Below are positions 10,675 to 20,933 of a stretch of DNA of 64,000 nt, in pieces. The notes beneath the pieces were generated by a model. The model was not told the DNA's origin and did no database searches. It saw only the letters and a list, made by a program, of their open reading frames with translations. Position 1 is the first letter of the stretch; every line of letters starts with the position of its first letter. The position numbers were made by a program, and so were the translations under genes. The stretch is taken from positions 342,681 to 406,680 of the forward strand of contig JXTC01000132.1 in NCBI GenBank assembly GCA_002914845.1. The letters run 5' to 3'. This stretch comes from Trema orientale. Its lineage: Eukaryota; Streptophyta; Magnoliopsida; Rosales; Cannabaceae.

Positions 10675-11947
10675 TGAAAAGGAAAAGACTGTTATCATTT
10701 GCGATGTTGCAACATCACTGTCTGTGTTTACTGACAGTGATTCTGAGTTGATGTTGCAACATGACTGTAATATTTGACTGGCATTTTTGAACGTTTTTGT
10801 CCGAATTTTACAGCTGTCATATGATTGAATATCTGTTCAATTAGTTGTGTTTTAATCAGAAATATCAATGATTAATATTTGCCTTGTAGGAAAATTATAT
10901 TCACATATTTCTTTCTTATTTAGGCTTATTTTAATGAAGATTGATTATTGGGTGATTGCTAATATTAATTGTTTAATATTTCTAGAAATAACCAATCTTG
11001 ATTTTAGCCAATCAAATTTTATTTATTAGGCTAATTCTATCTGATTTTTTTGACAGCTTACATTTTTTTGGAAGCTACCTTATTGCATGAAAGTGTAAAT
11101 TTTTATATCTCGAGATGTCGTTTCCTTATTTATTTTTTAGCTGATTCTTTTTGTATGTGAATACCTTTTATTTGATTGATTTGTGTGAAAAATAAAATTT
11201 TTATTTCTGGTAACAAATAAACATTTCTTCTAGAAAGGTAAAAAATCTGGCTATTTAGACAAGGCCGATATTGTAACATCATTGTGCAAAATCAACAATA
11301 ATTTTCTATCAGCCTTGATTGCAAAAATCTTATCCTTGACTGATCTAATTGGCTTCCAATCAGCATTTATGATGATTATAACGTGTCTTGCAGATTGCCA
11401 AAGATTGGAAGACCTCAAGCACTATATATAGGGGTCTAAGTTAGGTTCCTTGGTATGCTATGTATGTTTGAGATTGCCATTAGAGTAATACTTAGTTAAA
11501 TCTGTCTATATTTTGTTATTGTGAGTCTAGGAAGGATTCTTAGTAGTGAGAGTACTTCGGGAGAAGTGCAACAAATCTTCGGGAGAAGACAGGTTCCGTG
11601 AAATCTGATGAGAGTTCAGACAGAAGGAATCACATCAAGTCGAGGGGAGCTCGCTAGACAGATTAGTGAATAAGTACTGGCATGTTGCAATATTAAAGAG
11701 ATGGAGTCTTTAAAATTTGATTGGTATTTGTACTCGCGTTATTCTTTACTAAGAAGTTTATTTCTCTGGACGTGACCCCTTGGATGTAGACTATCGAGAG
11801 ATAGTTGAATCAAGTAAAAATGTTGTGTGTCAAGTTTTTACTTTTCAGTGTTACAATATCCATATTATAATTTTCCGCATATTCACCTTACATAATTAAT
11901 TAGACAATAAATTATATTCGGTAAGCATATAAGAAACGGTCGTAACA
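10675..11947 (+). repeat. 3' LTR of the Sirevirus-like element
   Basis: It begins TGAAAAGG right after the polypurine tract and ends CGTAACA at 11947, length 1273 bp. 11046-11947 matches the 5' LTR. The first 370 bp, found only here, carry the perfect 14-bp palindrome GATGTTGCAACATC (10703-10716) and a second GATGTTGCAACATG (10750-10763). A TATA box TATATATA at 11423-11430 is followed by the likely transcript start region. Confidence 0.8.
11423..11430 (+). promoter_or_regulatory. LTR TATA box
   Basis: TATATATA followed by GGGGTCTAAG inside the 3' LTR, the usual position of the U3/R boundary promoter. The 5' LTR copy is altered to TACATATA. Confidence 0.5.
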
Positions 11948-11975
11948 GCACTCTTAATAAATATTTATTATGTGG

Positions 11976-11976
<1 letters not shown>

Positions 11977-12014
<38 letters not shown>

Positions 12015-12034
12015 AAGAGAGAGAGAGAGAGAGA
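11977..12034. repeat. compound microsatellite (TG)n(TA)n(GA)n
   Basis: Three adjacent dinucleotide runs, TG then TA then GA, about 58 bp, about 30 bp after the retroelement's 3' end. Confidence 0.95.
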
Positions 12035-12599
12035 ATACCACATATACAATGTCATAAGCAAGTCATTTGGTTGTATCTATCACAACAGATTATCCTCACA
12101 ATGGTTTTTTTTTAATCTTTTTATTTTAAACCACCTTATTATGATCATGTGATGCAGAACTCTGTTACCAAATTTACGAGGGAAAGTCTAAATTTTAAGC
12201 ATTGTATTTATACTTAAGAGACAAGGCTGGGAAAAAAAATTGTTCTTTTGCTCTGATGGATATTTTACTATCCATTGTTTCCTTTTATTGCCCCTTCTAA
12301 TTCAAAAATTAAAAGGGCATATTATAGCCATTTATCTGATGTTTCATTTCTCATTTTGGTGTTGGTAATTCCAGATGGTTCAGAAGTTTTAACTACAAAG
12401 AATAGAAGAAACCTTTCTTGACCGTTTACCTTATTTTGTACCTGGAAGCGTTGTGAAGACTATAGCCTTAGACTATTGAAATCCAGGATATCTTACCCAA
12501 CATCATAGTATAGGATGGTTTCAAGCACGAATTTCTTTGAAATGATTGGGCAATAAGGTGATCTATTAGCTTAGAGTTTTGACTTTTTGATAATTACAG
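12035..12599. other. sequence upstream of the orphan reductase exon
   Basis: No convincing coding sequence. It ends in a plausible 3' splice site, a T-rich stretch then TTACAG at 12594-12599, directly before the reductase exon. I looked for the preceding thioredoxin-fold exons of that family and saw none. Confidence 0.5.
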
Positions 12600-12851
12600 G
12601 TTTATGCAATTCACTTCAAATGCAACAAAAAACTGCTACAAGAGTACCCCGATTTGTTCAATTACACTAAAGACATATTCCAAATTCCTGGAGTCAGTAG
12701 CACAGTCAATATGGAACACATCAAAAGTCATTATTATGGAAGCCATCCTACAATAATTCCATTTGGAATCATTCCTTCTGGCCTAAATATTGATTATTTT
12801 TCTCCTAATGATAGAAAGGCTTTCTACTTAGTTGGTTGTACACATACATGA
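12600..12851 (+). pseudogene. orphan last exon of glutathionyl-hydroquinone reductase (GST-Xi class)
   Basis: Reading from the splice acceptor gives VYAIHFKCNKKLLQEYPDLF, then NYTKDIFQIPGVSSTVNMEH and HYYGSHP...IPFGIIPSGLNIDY, stop at 12849-12851 (84 codons counting the stop). This matches the C-terminal helical domain of plant YqjG/ECM4-like glutathionyl-hydroquinone reductases, which remove glutathione from glutathionyl-hydroquinones. The N-terminal thioredoxin-like domain with its CPWA cysteine motif is not seen upstream, where the retroelement ends 650 bp away. The frame itself is intact, so the exon may be recent debris or the last exon of a gene whose other exons lie beyond the window. 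Identification is from remembered family wording. Confidence 0.75.
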
Positions 12852-13361
12852 GACAGTTGCTTGGGCCATTTTGCTTTGATGTTGTCCGATTTTGTTTTCA
12901 ACTTTATGCATCTTCATATAATATTAGATTCACAGAAAAGCATGTGTTCATTCTCTGAATACTGTTCATATAATATCTATTGTATTTCACTCTATTGCAT
13001 TTTAAAATATTTTCACAAATTTAAAGTCCAAATTGTCTGGTTGCTTTTCCCTTCTCTGTCGAGTGGGTTGATTATTTTATACTGTTGTAGCTGATGGAGT
13101 TTATGGCAGTTGCAATTTGATGCCTCCTATGTGGTAAAAGACTTGCCCCTAGAATGCTTTATTTATGATATCTTATTTGTTTAGGTGTACAAGTAAATGA
13201 TCTAAATAAAGTTCTATTACTAGGATTAGGTATTGGCATTTGTCATATCAATCCATAAGTGGTAAAGCTATAGTTGATATGCTTGTTTGAGATATTAGTT
13301 ATAGTGGAGAACATAACCTAGGTTAAAAATATGTGTTTGTGTGATGATTACCTAGATCAAT
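12852..13361. other. intergenic
   Basis: AT-rich; no gene or clear repeat recognised between the reductase exon and the Mutator-like element. Confidence 0.6.
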
Positions 13362-13370
13362 CTATCTTTC

Positions 13371-14720
13371 TCGGGGTCCTTCGAAGAATAACCCTTTTCA
13401 CATAGTGATTTTGTAGAAATATACCTCTCTTCATAGTTTTTGGATGTGTACACCTTTTAAGTAAAAGTTTGGTTGTGAAAACCAATATGCCCTTTAAAGT
13501 TGTTTTGGAGTTTATTATTGTGACTAACCTGTTTTCAAATTTTTTTCCTATTTCTATTTTTCTTCTCCCATACCTTCTCCCTCACCATTATCACATCATT
13601 GCCGCCAAAAGCTTGGAGTCACTGGAAAACATATTTCAGCCGAAAGCTTGGAATAACCGGAAAGCTTAGAATCTTGATTTCTGCACTTTAATAGAGAAAA
13701 ACATGGTCCTCCATTTCGAAAGTTAAAGTAAGTAGAAGATGTTTCTTTACTATTAATCTTTCTTTGCGAATGTGAGTTTGATTTATGAATTAGAAGTTCT
13801 TTTGTAGTAGGACTTGAAATTATAGTGAAAAATAGAAAGTATTTGGTCAATTTTTGAGCCTGAAAACATGTAAACTAGAAATTGGGTTGTAAAATAATGA
13901 GTTCTATTGTGAAGACAAAACCCAGATCTGGATAGACAAGATTGTTTAATTTCTAGACAGCCTGTCTAGAAGATGAGAAATTGTACAGTATTGATTCCAC
14001 TCGACAGTACTGTCAAGTCTTGTTTGAAAAACTACATAGAACAAACTCAAATCTGGATAGACAGATCTGTCTAATTGCTAGACAGACAGGCTAGAAAGTG
14101 ATAAATTGTACAATATCGACTCTACTAGACAATATTGTCAAGTCTAGTCTAAAAAACTACATAGAAGAAAATCATATCTGGATAGACAGATCTGTCTAAT
14201 TTATAGTCAGTTTGTCTAAAAGGTGAGAAATTATATAATATCGACTCCACTCGATAGTATTGTCGAGACTTGTCCGAAAAGCTGCGAAGAAGACACCCAG
14301 ATCTGGAAAGACAAGTCTATCTAATTTATAGGCAGACTGTCTAAAACGGAAGAAATTATACCATATGGACTCTACTTGACAGTATTGCCGAGTTTTATCT
14401 GAACAATTGAATATCCATGCTATCGACACTACATAGACAATGTCAAATATAATTGTCGAGTCATAAACCAGTAATTGTTATCCAGTCACTAGACACTCTC
14501 TCGATTATGCTAGACATGCTGTCTATACAATCGACACTTCTGTCGAGTGAGTAGACACTAAAGTCAAGCCGATTTTGTGTATAAAAAAGTTATGTCTAGA
14601 CAGTAGACACTGTTGTCTACTAACTAAAGATATATGTCTAACCATTTGGAATACATGTCTAACCATTAGGAACACATGTCTAACCGTAAGAAACATATTT
14701 CTTGCCACTAACACATGTCG
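13371..14720 (+). repeat. left terminal inverted repeat of the MULE
   Basis: Four diverged tandem units of about 120-125 bp run from about 13923 to 14410, each starting at GATCTGGAtAGACA or TATCTGGATAGACA and holding AGACAG...CTGTCTA inverted pairs and a CGACAnTATTGTCgAG pair. 14410-14720 continues with shorter words, including about four 24-bp repeats of ACATGTCTAACC (14637-14700). Complementary to 16850-17982. The section 13505-13750 has no partner in the right arm. Confidence 0.78.
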
Positions 14721-14870
14721 AACCTAGCTAAATTTATTATTTTATGTTTAGTAATATATATTTCTTCTTTTAATTTGTAATTTATTTTTTGTTCAGGTAT
14801 GTCATCAATACTCACAATTATATTATATGATGGCGTTTGAGAAAAGAATGAAGATTCTTCTTAAAATTAG

Positions 14871-15025
14871 AATGGAACGAGACAACGATCAAGATATATT
14901 GTGATTATCAAGGCTCCACCAAAAAAACAAAAAGAAAGTGCTCAAATTGTGGAATTTATAAACACAACAAAACTTCATGTAAACACTCCATGATGTACTC
15001 AATAAATAGTCCTAGTGTGTCCTAA
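14871..15025 (+). pseudogene. relic of MULE transposase C-terminus (CCHC zinc knuckle)
   Basis: An open stretch of 51 codons reads ...KAPPKKTKRKCSNCGIYK then HNKTSCKH, ending at TAA 15023-15025. C-x2-C-x4-H-x4-C lies at 14939-14980. A basic PKKxKRK segment followed by a CSxCGxxxHNKxxC knuckle near the stop is the normal end of plant MuDR/mudrA-type transposases. A possible intron acceptor (TTTTGTTCAG) lies at about 14788-14797. No DDE catalytic core or SWIM domain is present. This links the long-TIR element to the Mutator superfamily independently of the 9-bp duplication. Confidence 0.68.
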
Positions 15026-15034
15026 GTATTATTA

Positions 15035-16640
15035 TTGTCTTTTTTGTCTTTATGATTATAGTTTACTATAGTTTATTTGAAATTGTGTTTAATTTTGGTT
15101 TATGTCAAATTTTATTTCATTATAGTTAGTATCTAGTTGATAGACAGCTTGTCTGGAAAGATCGACAATATTGTCTAGCAGATAGACAGCTTGTCCAGAA
15201 AGCTCGACAATGGTGTCTTGCAGATAGATAATATGTCTAGAAAGTTAGACAATAGTATCTACTTGATAGACAACTTATCTGAAAAACTAGACAAAAGTAT
15301 CTATCAAATTGACAACATCTATGGAGAGCCAGACAACTCGTATCTAATATAGCTAGACTTCTTATTTGGAAAGAACAAAATTGTGACTAAGTTTCTAATC
15401 GTAATCCCCAACAAAAAAAAAAGTTTTCAATCGTAATGGTGACATATTCTCATTATAGTCGCGATGATAATTCAAAACTCGCTAATTTTGTAATTTAATA
15501 TACTTATTACTCATTACACATAATTATTGAGCTTATAATTTGGAAGAACAAAGTTGTGACTCAGTTTCCAATAGTAATAGCGAGATATTTTCATTATAGT
15601 AGCGATAACAATTCAAAACTCACTAATTTTGTAATTTAATATAATATACTTATTATACATTACCCCTAGTTATTGAGTTTGTAATTATAAAGAACAAAGT
15701 TGTAACTAAGTTTCTAATAGTAATGGTGACATTTTTTCATTTTATAGTGAGTGAGTTTCTAATAGTAATGAATAAAGTAGTGAGTAAGTTTACAAAACTA
15801 ACTAATTTTATTATTATATTGTATTTAATTTAGTTTATATCAAATTTTATTTCATTATAGTTAGTATCTAGTCGATAGACAGCTTGTCTGGAAAGCTCGA
15901 CAACATTGCCTAGCAGTTAGATAATGTGTTTAGAAAACGAGACAATAGTATCTACCCGATAGACAATTTGTCTTGAAATCTAGACAAAAATATCTATCAG
16001 ATAGACAACATGTCTGAAAAGCTAGACAATACTTGTCTAATTGCTAGACTCCTTGTTTAGAAAGCTCAAGTTCTAACTAAGTTTCCAATGGTGACATATT
16101 TTCATTATACTAGCGATGCTAATTCAAAACTCACTAATTTTATAATTTAACATAATATCCTTATTAAGCATTACACCTAGTTATTGAGTTTGTAATTATA
16201 AAGAATAAAGTTGTGACTAAGTTTCTAATAGTAATAGTGACATATTTTCATTATATAGTGACTAAGTTTCTAATAGTAATGAACAAAGTAGTGACTAAGT
16301 TTACAAAACTCACTAATTTTATAATTATGTTGTATTTAATTTGGTTTATGTCAAATTTTAGTCGAGTATACTTAGTGTCTAGCAAATAGACAACTTATCC
16401 GGGAAGCTAGACAATAGTGTCTACCAGATATACAACTTGTTTGGGAAACTAGATACTATTGTTTATCAAATAGACAACCTATCTGAGAAGCTAAACAATC
16501 ATGTCTACCGAATAGACAACTTGTCTGGGAAGCTAGACAATAGTGTATACCAAATAGACAACTTATCTAGAAAACTAGATAATAATGTCTGCCAAATAGA
16601 CAACTTGTCTGGGATAGTAGACAACTCATGTCTAATAGCT
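15035..16640. repeat. higher-order tandem repeats inside the MULE
   Basis: A composite unit starts three times with GTTTATGTCAAATTTTA (about 15095, 15834, 16341). Each unit has an array of TAGACA/TGTCTA words (15120-15370, 15860-16080, 16370-16640), then, in the first two, several copies of GTGACTAAGTTTCTAATAGTAA followed by AAAACTCACTAATTTT. Spacings are about 740 and 507 bp, the second unit being shorter. This is a two-level repeat, small words within units within a tandem series. Confidence 0.8.
16376..16640 (+). repeat. 42-bp tandem repeat, open in one frame
   Basis: About six units of 42 bp (AAATAGACAACTTGTCTGGG + AAGCTAGACAATAGTGTCTACC, degenerate). In the frame 16437-16658 five units translate without a stop as a 14-residue repeat IDNLSGKLDNSVYQ. 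The upstream relatives at 15120-15370 and 15860-16080 are not open, and no promoter or splice signals are evident, so coding is doubtful; multiples of three would leave the frame open by chance. Confidence 0.75.
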
Positions 16641-16849
16641 AATGTCCTCAAAATCTAGTAAAAATCAATTACCTTGAATACATAATAAACTTGGCCATAT
16701 AATATAATAAACTTAGACGGTAGGTCTACCCGACATGTCTGTCGATTAACTTGACTGGGTCGCCTATATTATCCACAACATTGTTTATTTAACTTGAAAC
16801 CTATAAAATTTTAACATAATTCAAGGCCTATTAAAAATTTTAATATAAG

Positions 16850-17982
16850 GTTTGACATGTGTTTCTTATGGCTAGATATGTGTCTTTAGTCGCTAGACAT
16901 GTGTTTATAGTAGTTAAACATGTCTTTAGTTGCTAGACAACAATGTCTAGTGTATAGATATAATTGTCGACCTTTCTAAACACCATGTCGAGTCACACAA
17001 CTGTATTGTCAAGTAACTTTTTTATACTCTGGAAATTATCTCGGCACTAGGATCTCGTTAATTGACTAAACTGTCGAGAATGATAGACAATGTGTCTAGC
17101 ATGGTCGAGATAATGTCTAGCACCTGGACGATAATAGTTGGCCTATGGATCGACAGTTGTGTCTAGTATTGTTGATATAGTGTAGATGAATAATTATGGA
17201 GACAAGATTCAACAATCATGTCAAGTGTACTCGATATGTACAATTTGTCGAGTTCTAGACACCCTGTCTAGAAATCAGACACCCTTGTCTATCCCGATCT
17301 AGGTTTTTTCTTTGCAGCGAATCTCACCATTTTACATCCTATTTTCTAGTTTATTGCTTTTCATGCTCAAAAGTTGACCAAAAACTTTCTATTTTTTGCT
17401 ATAGTTTTAAGTCTTACTGGAAAACAACTTTTAATCTACAAATCAAACTCATATTAACAAAGAAAGAAGGGGTATTTTAGGGCCGACGCGTTCCAGGTAG
17501 AGTAGATCGGGTTCAATGTGATTTGGGACAGGGTGGGGTAGAGTGACGACGGACTTCAGGGTGCTATGGTTGAGTGACGACAGACTTCAGGGTGCTGGGG
17601 TTGAGATTGGATGGAATTTGGCGTGGTGGAGGTAGGCTTTGACTGCAGTCATCGTGGGAGGGGGTAGAGTCCGACTAAGATGAACTGAGAGAGAGGGGGA
17701 GATTAATGCCTACGTCTGAGAAGAAGAGAGGAAAAAAAAAATTAAACCTGCTTTTCTATTTTTTTTTCTTTTTTTTTATTCATTTTTTTTAATTTAATTA
17801 CAGCCTTTTTATTTCAGACCCCGAGCCTTTTCTTTTTTTTTTCTTTTGAAAAAAAAATAACTAAGGGCATATGTGTCATTCTACACTCACTTTATTTAAA
17901 ACAAGTTATTCTAGCCAACAAATTTTAAATGGGGTGTATTTCTCAAAATCAACTATCAAGAAGGGGTATTTTACCCAATTCC
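16850..17982 (-). repeat. right terminal inverted repeat of the MULE
   Basis: Inverted partner of 13371-14720. 16860-17170 holds CTAGACATGTGT and TTGCTAGACAACAATGTCTAG words; 17220-17470 pairs closely with 13755-14010 (CTTTCTTTG...GAGTTTGATTT, AAAAATAGAAAGT, CTAGAAA). 17860-17982 is the terminal part. Between them 17478-17860 has no match in the left arm. Confidence 0.78.
17478..17740. other. GC-richer segment unique to the right MULE arm
   Basis: This stretch is clearly richer in G on the + strand than the surroundings and contains a near-perfect duplication of about 28 bp (GAGTGACGACGGACTTCAGG, then GAGTGACGACAGACTTCAGG). The 15-bp word AGAAGGGGTATTTTA occurs just before it (17466) and again at the element's end (17969). 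It could be captured host sequence, as in Pack-MULEs, or a nested MULE end. No gene identity is recognised. Confidence 0.5.
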
Positions 17983-17991
17983 CTATCTTTC

Positions 17992-20789
17992 CCTACTTAA
18001 AGCTTTTATTGGGCAGTTCTAGAGCGTTTGCTTAGGTTATTTGATAAGAATAAGTTATTTATGGCGTTTATCTGGATAACATATAATCTAAAAAAAGAAC
18101 AGGATAGTTGTGTATTTGTGGACTATCTAAGGTTTATAACTTTGATAAATAACTATGAAATTTGGTAATTAATTAACATGATTGTTTGGTAGTAGAGAAT
18201 GAAATATTAATCTATTTATTTTCATGTTTGTTTTCTTTTTTTTTTTTTTAGTTTAAATAGGTTTAGTTTTAGTTTTATTTTACAAATTCCCCTTTCACCT
18301 TAGGATTAGTAATTTATTTAGTTAGACCAATTCCTTATTCGATCGACTCTTCTTGTCACTATAGTAGATAATTATTAGGCTACGCTTTACTAAATAAAGA
18401 TAAGGAGATATTTAATTTAGTTATTTAACGATACAACAGTAACTTATACATTTATTTTTTAGCACAAATCTAAACTATGCAGAGCATTCAAAAGGCTAAT
18501 TGTTAGCCTAACAAAGCCAACTCAGCGAGGGATATCAATCCCAAGTTTAAGCTTTAATTTTCTAATCTATTCACCAAATTAAAAGGGGTAGACTTTCATT
18601 TGGATAATAAGAAGTAAGAGAGGAAAATGGTTATCCGAGAGAAATGAAATAAAGTTCAAAACTTCTGACATCACATAATAGATAACAATTCTAAAAAGTT
18701 CTAAAATCATCCACTTTTGTAGAAAATATATAAATCATGATTTACCGAAAAAAAATATATAATGGAGCATTATTTGTGCCAAAGAAATATAAGATTACGT
18801 AATAACAAGACTAGCATGAAAATAAGTAATCATCAAATAAAATTCAAACCTCTCAGCCTCTTACATAAGTGCAAGGAAAACTAGAAGACCAATTCAAATT
18901 CTATCAGAAATTCAAGGAAGAATACAAACATTTTCGAGTTTCATGGGAACTTCTCACCGTAAACTGATGAATAATCATCTTAGAAGAAAAGCACTGATGG
19001 ATAAGGATTAAGAGCAGGGGAAAAAAAGAAAAACTTACTGAAAATGACACTCAATAATAAGCTCTATATACACGCTAATCAATTAAAAAACTATTTCGGT
19101 GTAGGGGAACAAGTTCTTTGAACAAGAACTTAAAAAATTGAAAGCATAACGATAGCTTTTAAGTTATAAAGGAATGATATACCCCCAAAAACAAATGAAC
19201 ACACTCTCAATATTAACTATTTACTATTGCATTTTGCATGCTATGATGGTATAAGCTATCCAAAATTCATAAAAGGAGAAACAAAAACAAGAGGCCATCA
19301 AAACAGTTATTCTGAAGGTACACAATTAGCTAGAAAAGAGAAGAATTCATATCTTGATTTACATTTAACCAAAACAAGAAGGAAAATCCACAATCATTTA
19401 AAAAAATAATTAACTACTCCTATTTAGAGCGAACGCAGCAAAAACTCAAATATAAAATGACAATTATTTAATGAAAAAAATTCTCACTCTTTTTCTAGAC
19501 TAAAGCGAACTAATTGCACTAAATAACAAAACCCATAAAGCAAAATTAGGTATAATTGCATCAGAAAATGCCATTGCAAGGAAGTGAATAATACAATACT
19601 ATGGTAAAAAGAGTCAATGGCAACGCCAAGCAAAAGCATTATTCAATATTGAGAATCTGAAATCTAGAAGCAAACATTTCTTAAATCACGAGCCTAAAAA
19701 ATCAAAAAGAAGATAGCGATTTTGAAATTTCAGGAAAGAGAGGATACTCTATTATAATAATAAAAAATTAACAAATACTACAACTAATCTCGTTTTCTCC
19801 TCCGTCGGATACAGGAGCAAATCTGTGATATTTCTAGTATCCTTTCCTTTTTTTTTTTTTAAATTTTTTTCACCTTCAGTTTTTTAAACAAACCCTGGCT
19901 AATTTAAATTTAACAACATTTGTTAATAGTTTTGCCTGTAGTTTTAAACCGTAACACCATAAGTACGGAAAATCATTCCACCATTTTTAATTTAGAAAAA
20001 AAGAAAAAGAAAAACTAGACAGAAAGAATTCACTTCATCAAGTATTCTGAAATTAAAACTTGAAAAGAAGAAACTAACCGTCTTCGTCAAGGTCGCTTCT
20101 CGTATTAATAGGGGTTCATCTTCATCGAGGTCAACATCTTGATCAGACTACGAGGACCCTGGAGGGGAAGGACTTAGAGAGAATCAATTGGGACCATGTT
20201 AGGGGTGTGTGATGTAACGCCAATTATAGGACCGTTGAGTTCATGACCTTCAATTTAACAACAACAACTACCACAACTACAATATAAGCTGCTGCTTTTG
20301 GTGTAAGAAGAGGGGAGGGAAGAAGCGTGAGGAAGACATAGAGAAAAACGCGACATCTAGAATGAACCAAAGAAACTTTACTATTTTCTATTATAATATT
20401 CTATAAACGATACAAGTTATCAACTGTTTGAAAGTTTTACAATTGTAACTAGTCCTCAACCGCTAAAACAACCATTGGATCTTTCAATCTCACCTTTTTA
20501 AAAGATCCAATGGCCAAATGTGCCACGAGGGACCAGGTCTCTCAAAATGAATTGAAGGACTAGATTGATGCCCTTAAATTAAATTACTATCTTAGAGTTC
20601 CTGTAGAGATTTACTTCCATTTTTATTATTGTGGTGTTTACTAATTTGTAATGAGAAATGTTTACTAATTAGTAATGAGTAGTAATGACAATGAAAATAA
20701 ATATATCATATTTATTAATTAGTAATGAATTGTAATAATAATAGAAATAATTCAAATGTTTATATTTTCATCGTTTACTATGTATATTT
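17992..20789. other. intergenic, with a possible degraded minus-strand exon near 20090-20360
   Basis: Mostly AT-rich without recognisable genes. At 20080-20170 the minus strand has an acidic run (DQDVDLDEDE in one frame) ending at a possible GT donor (GACGGTTAGT), and at 20280-20360 a frame begins MSRFSLCLPHASSL; the frames do not join and stops intervene. I do not recognise a family. Confidence 0.35.
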
Positions 20790-20912
20790 TTTTTTTTTTT
20801 TTTAAAAGAGGGGCTTAACTAATGACCACCACTTACTACAAATTAAAGGAAAATGGCACACACACACACTACCAAGGTTTGAACCCCTGACCCCCCAAAC
20901 ACACACACAACC
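20790..20912 (-). mobile_element. short SINE copy (tRNA-type)
   Basis: On the minus strand it ends in a poly-A tail (plus-strand T run from about 20790) and carries a B-box-like GGGTTCAAACC (about 20876-20886). It is flanked by a 21-bp target duplication with one mismatch (20769-20789 and 20913-20933, both CATCGTTTACTA-GTATATTT). It shares the segment AGTTAA...TAGTGGTCATTAGT with the SINE at 24836-25047, so both belong to one family. Confidence 0.85.
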
Positions 20913-20933
20913 CATCGTTTACTACGTATATTT

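Larger units (their letters stand above)
764..11947 (+). mobile_element. Sirevirus-type Ty1/copia LTR retrotransposon, decayed, with third ORF
   Basis: Two long direct repeats (about 764-1681 and 10675-11947) flank, in order, gag with CCHC knuckles, DSG protease, integrase, reverse transcriptase (YVDD), RNase H, a spacer, a third ORF and a purine tract. Protease-integrase-RT-RNase H is the Ty1/copia order. The RNase H wording (LSTAEAEYIAAGS, KNPVQ, LADIFTKAL) and the extra 3' ORF match what is known of the Sirevirus (SIRE/Maximus) lineage. All ORFs carry stops or frameshifts, so the copy is dead by sequence. No target duplication is found; the 5' LTR lacks about 370 bp that the 3' LTR has, so the left end is probably truncated. 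Confidence 0.92.
13371..17982. mobile_element. Mutator-like element with >1-kb terminal inverted repeats
   Basis: It is flanked by a perfect 9-bp direct repeat CTATCTTTC (13362-13370 and 17983-17991), the Mutator hallmark. The right end, read inward, starts GGAATTGGGTAAAATACCCC, a wording common at plant MULE ends; the left end is a diverged version (TCGGGGTCC...GAATAACCC). Inside, 13755-14010 and 17230-17470 are strongly inverted-complementary over about 250 bp, and weaker complementarity reaches about 14720/16850. Both arms and the centre are filled with TGTCTA/TAGACA words. Only a transposase C-terminal relic remains (14871-15025), so it is non-autonomous as it stands. Confidence 0.88.

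Noticed and set aside
13923..17300. Short regularly recurring palindromic words resembling a CRISPR array
   Set aside because: The sequence is plant nuclear DNA, the words are degenerate without constant spacers, and a bounded Mutator-like element explains them.
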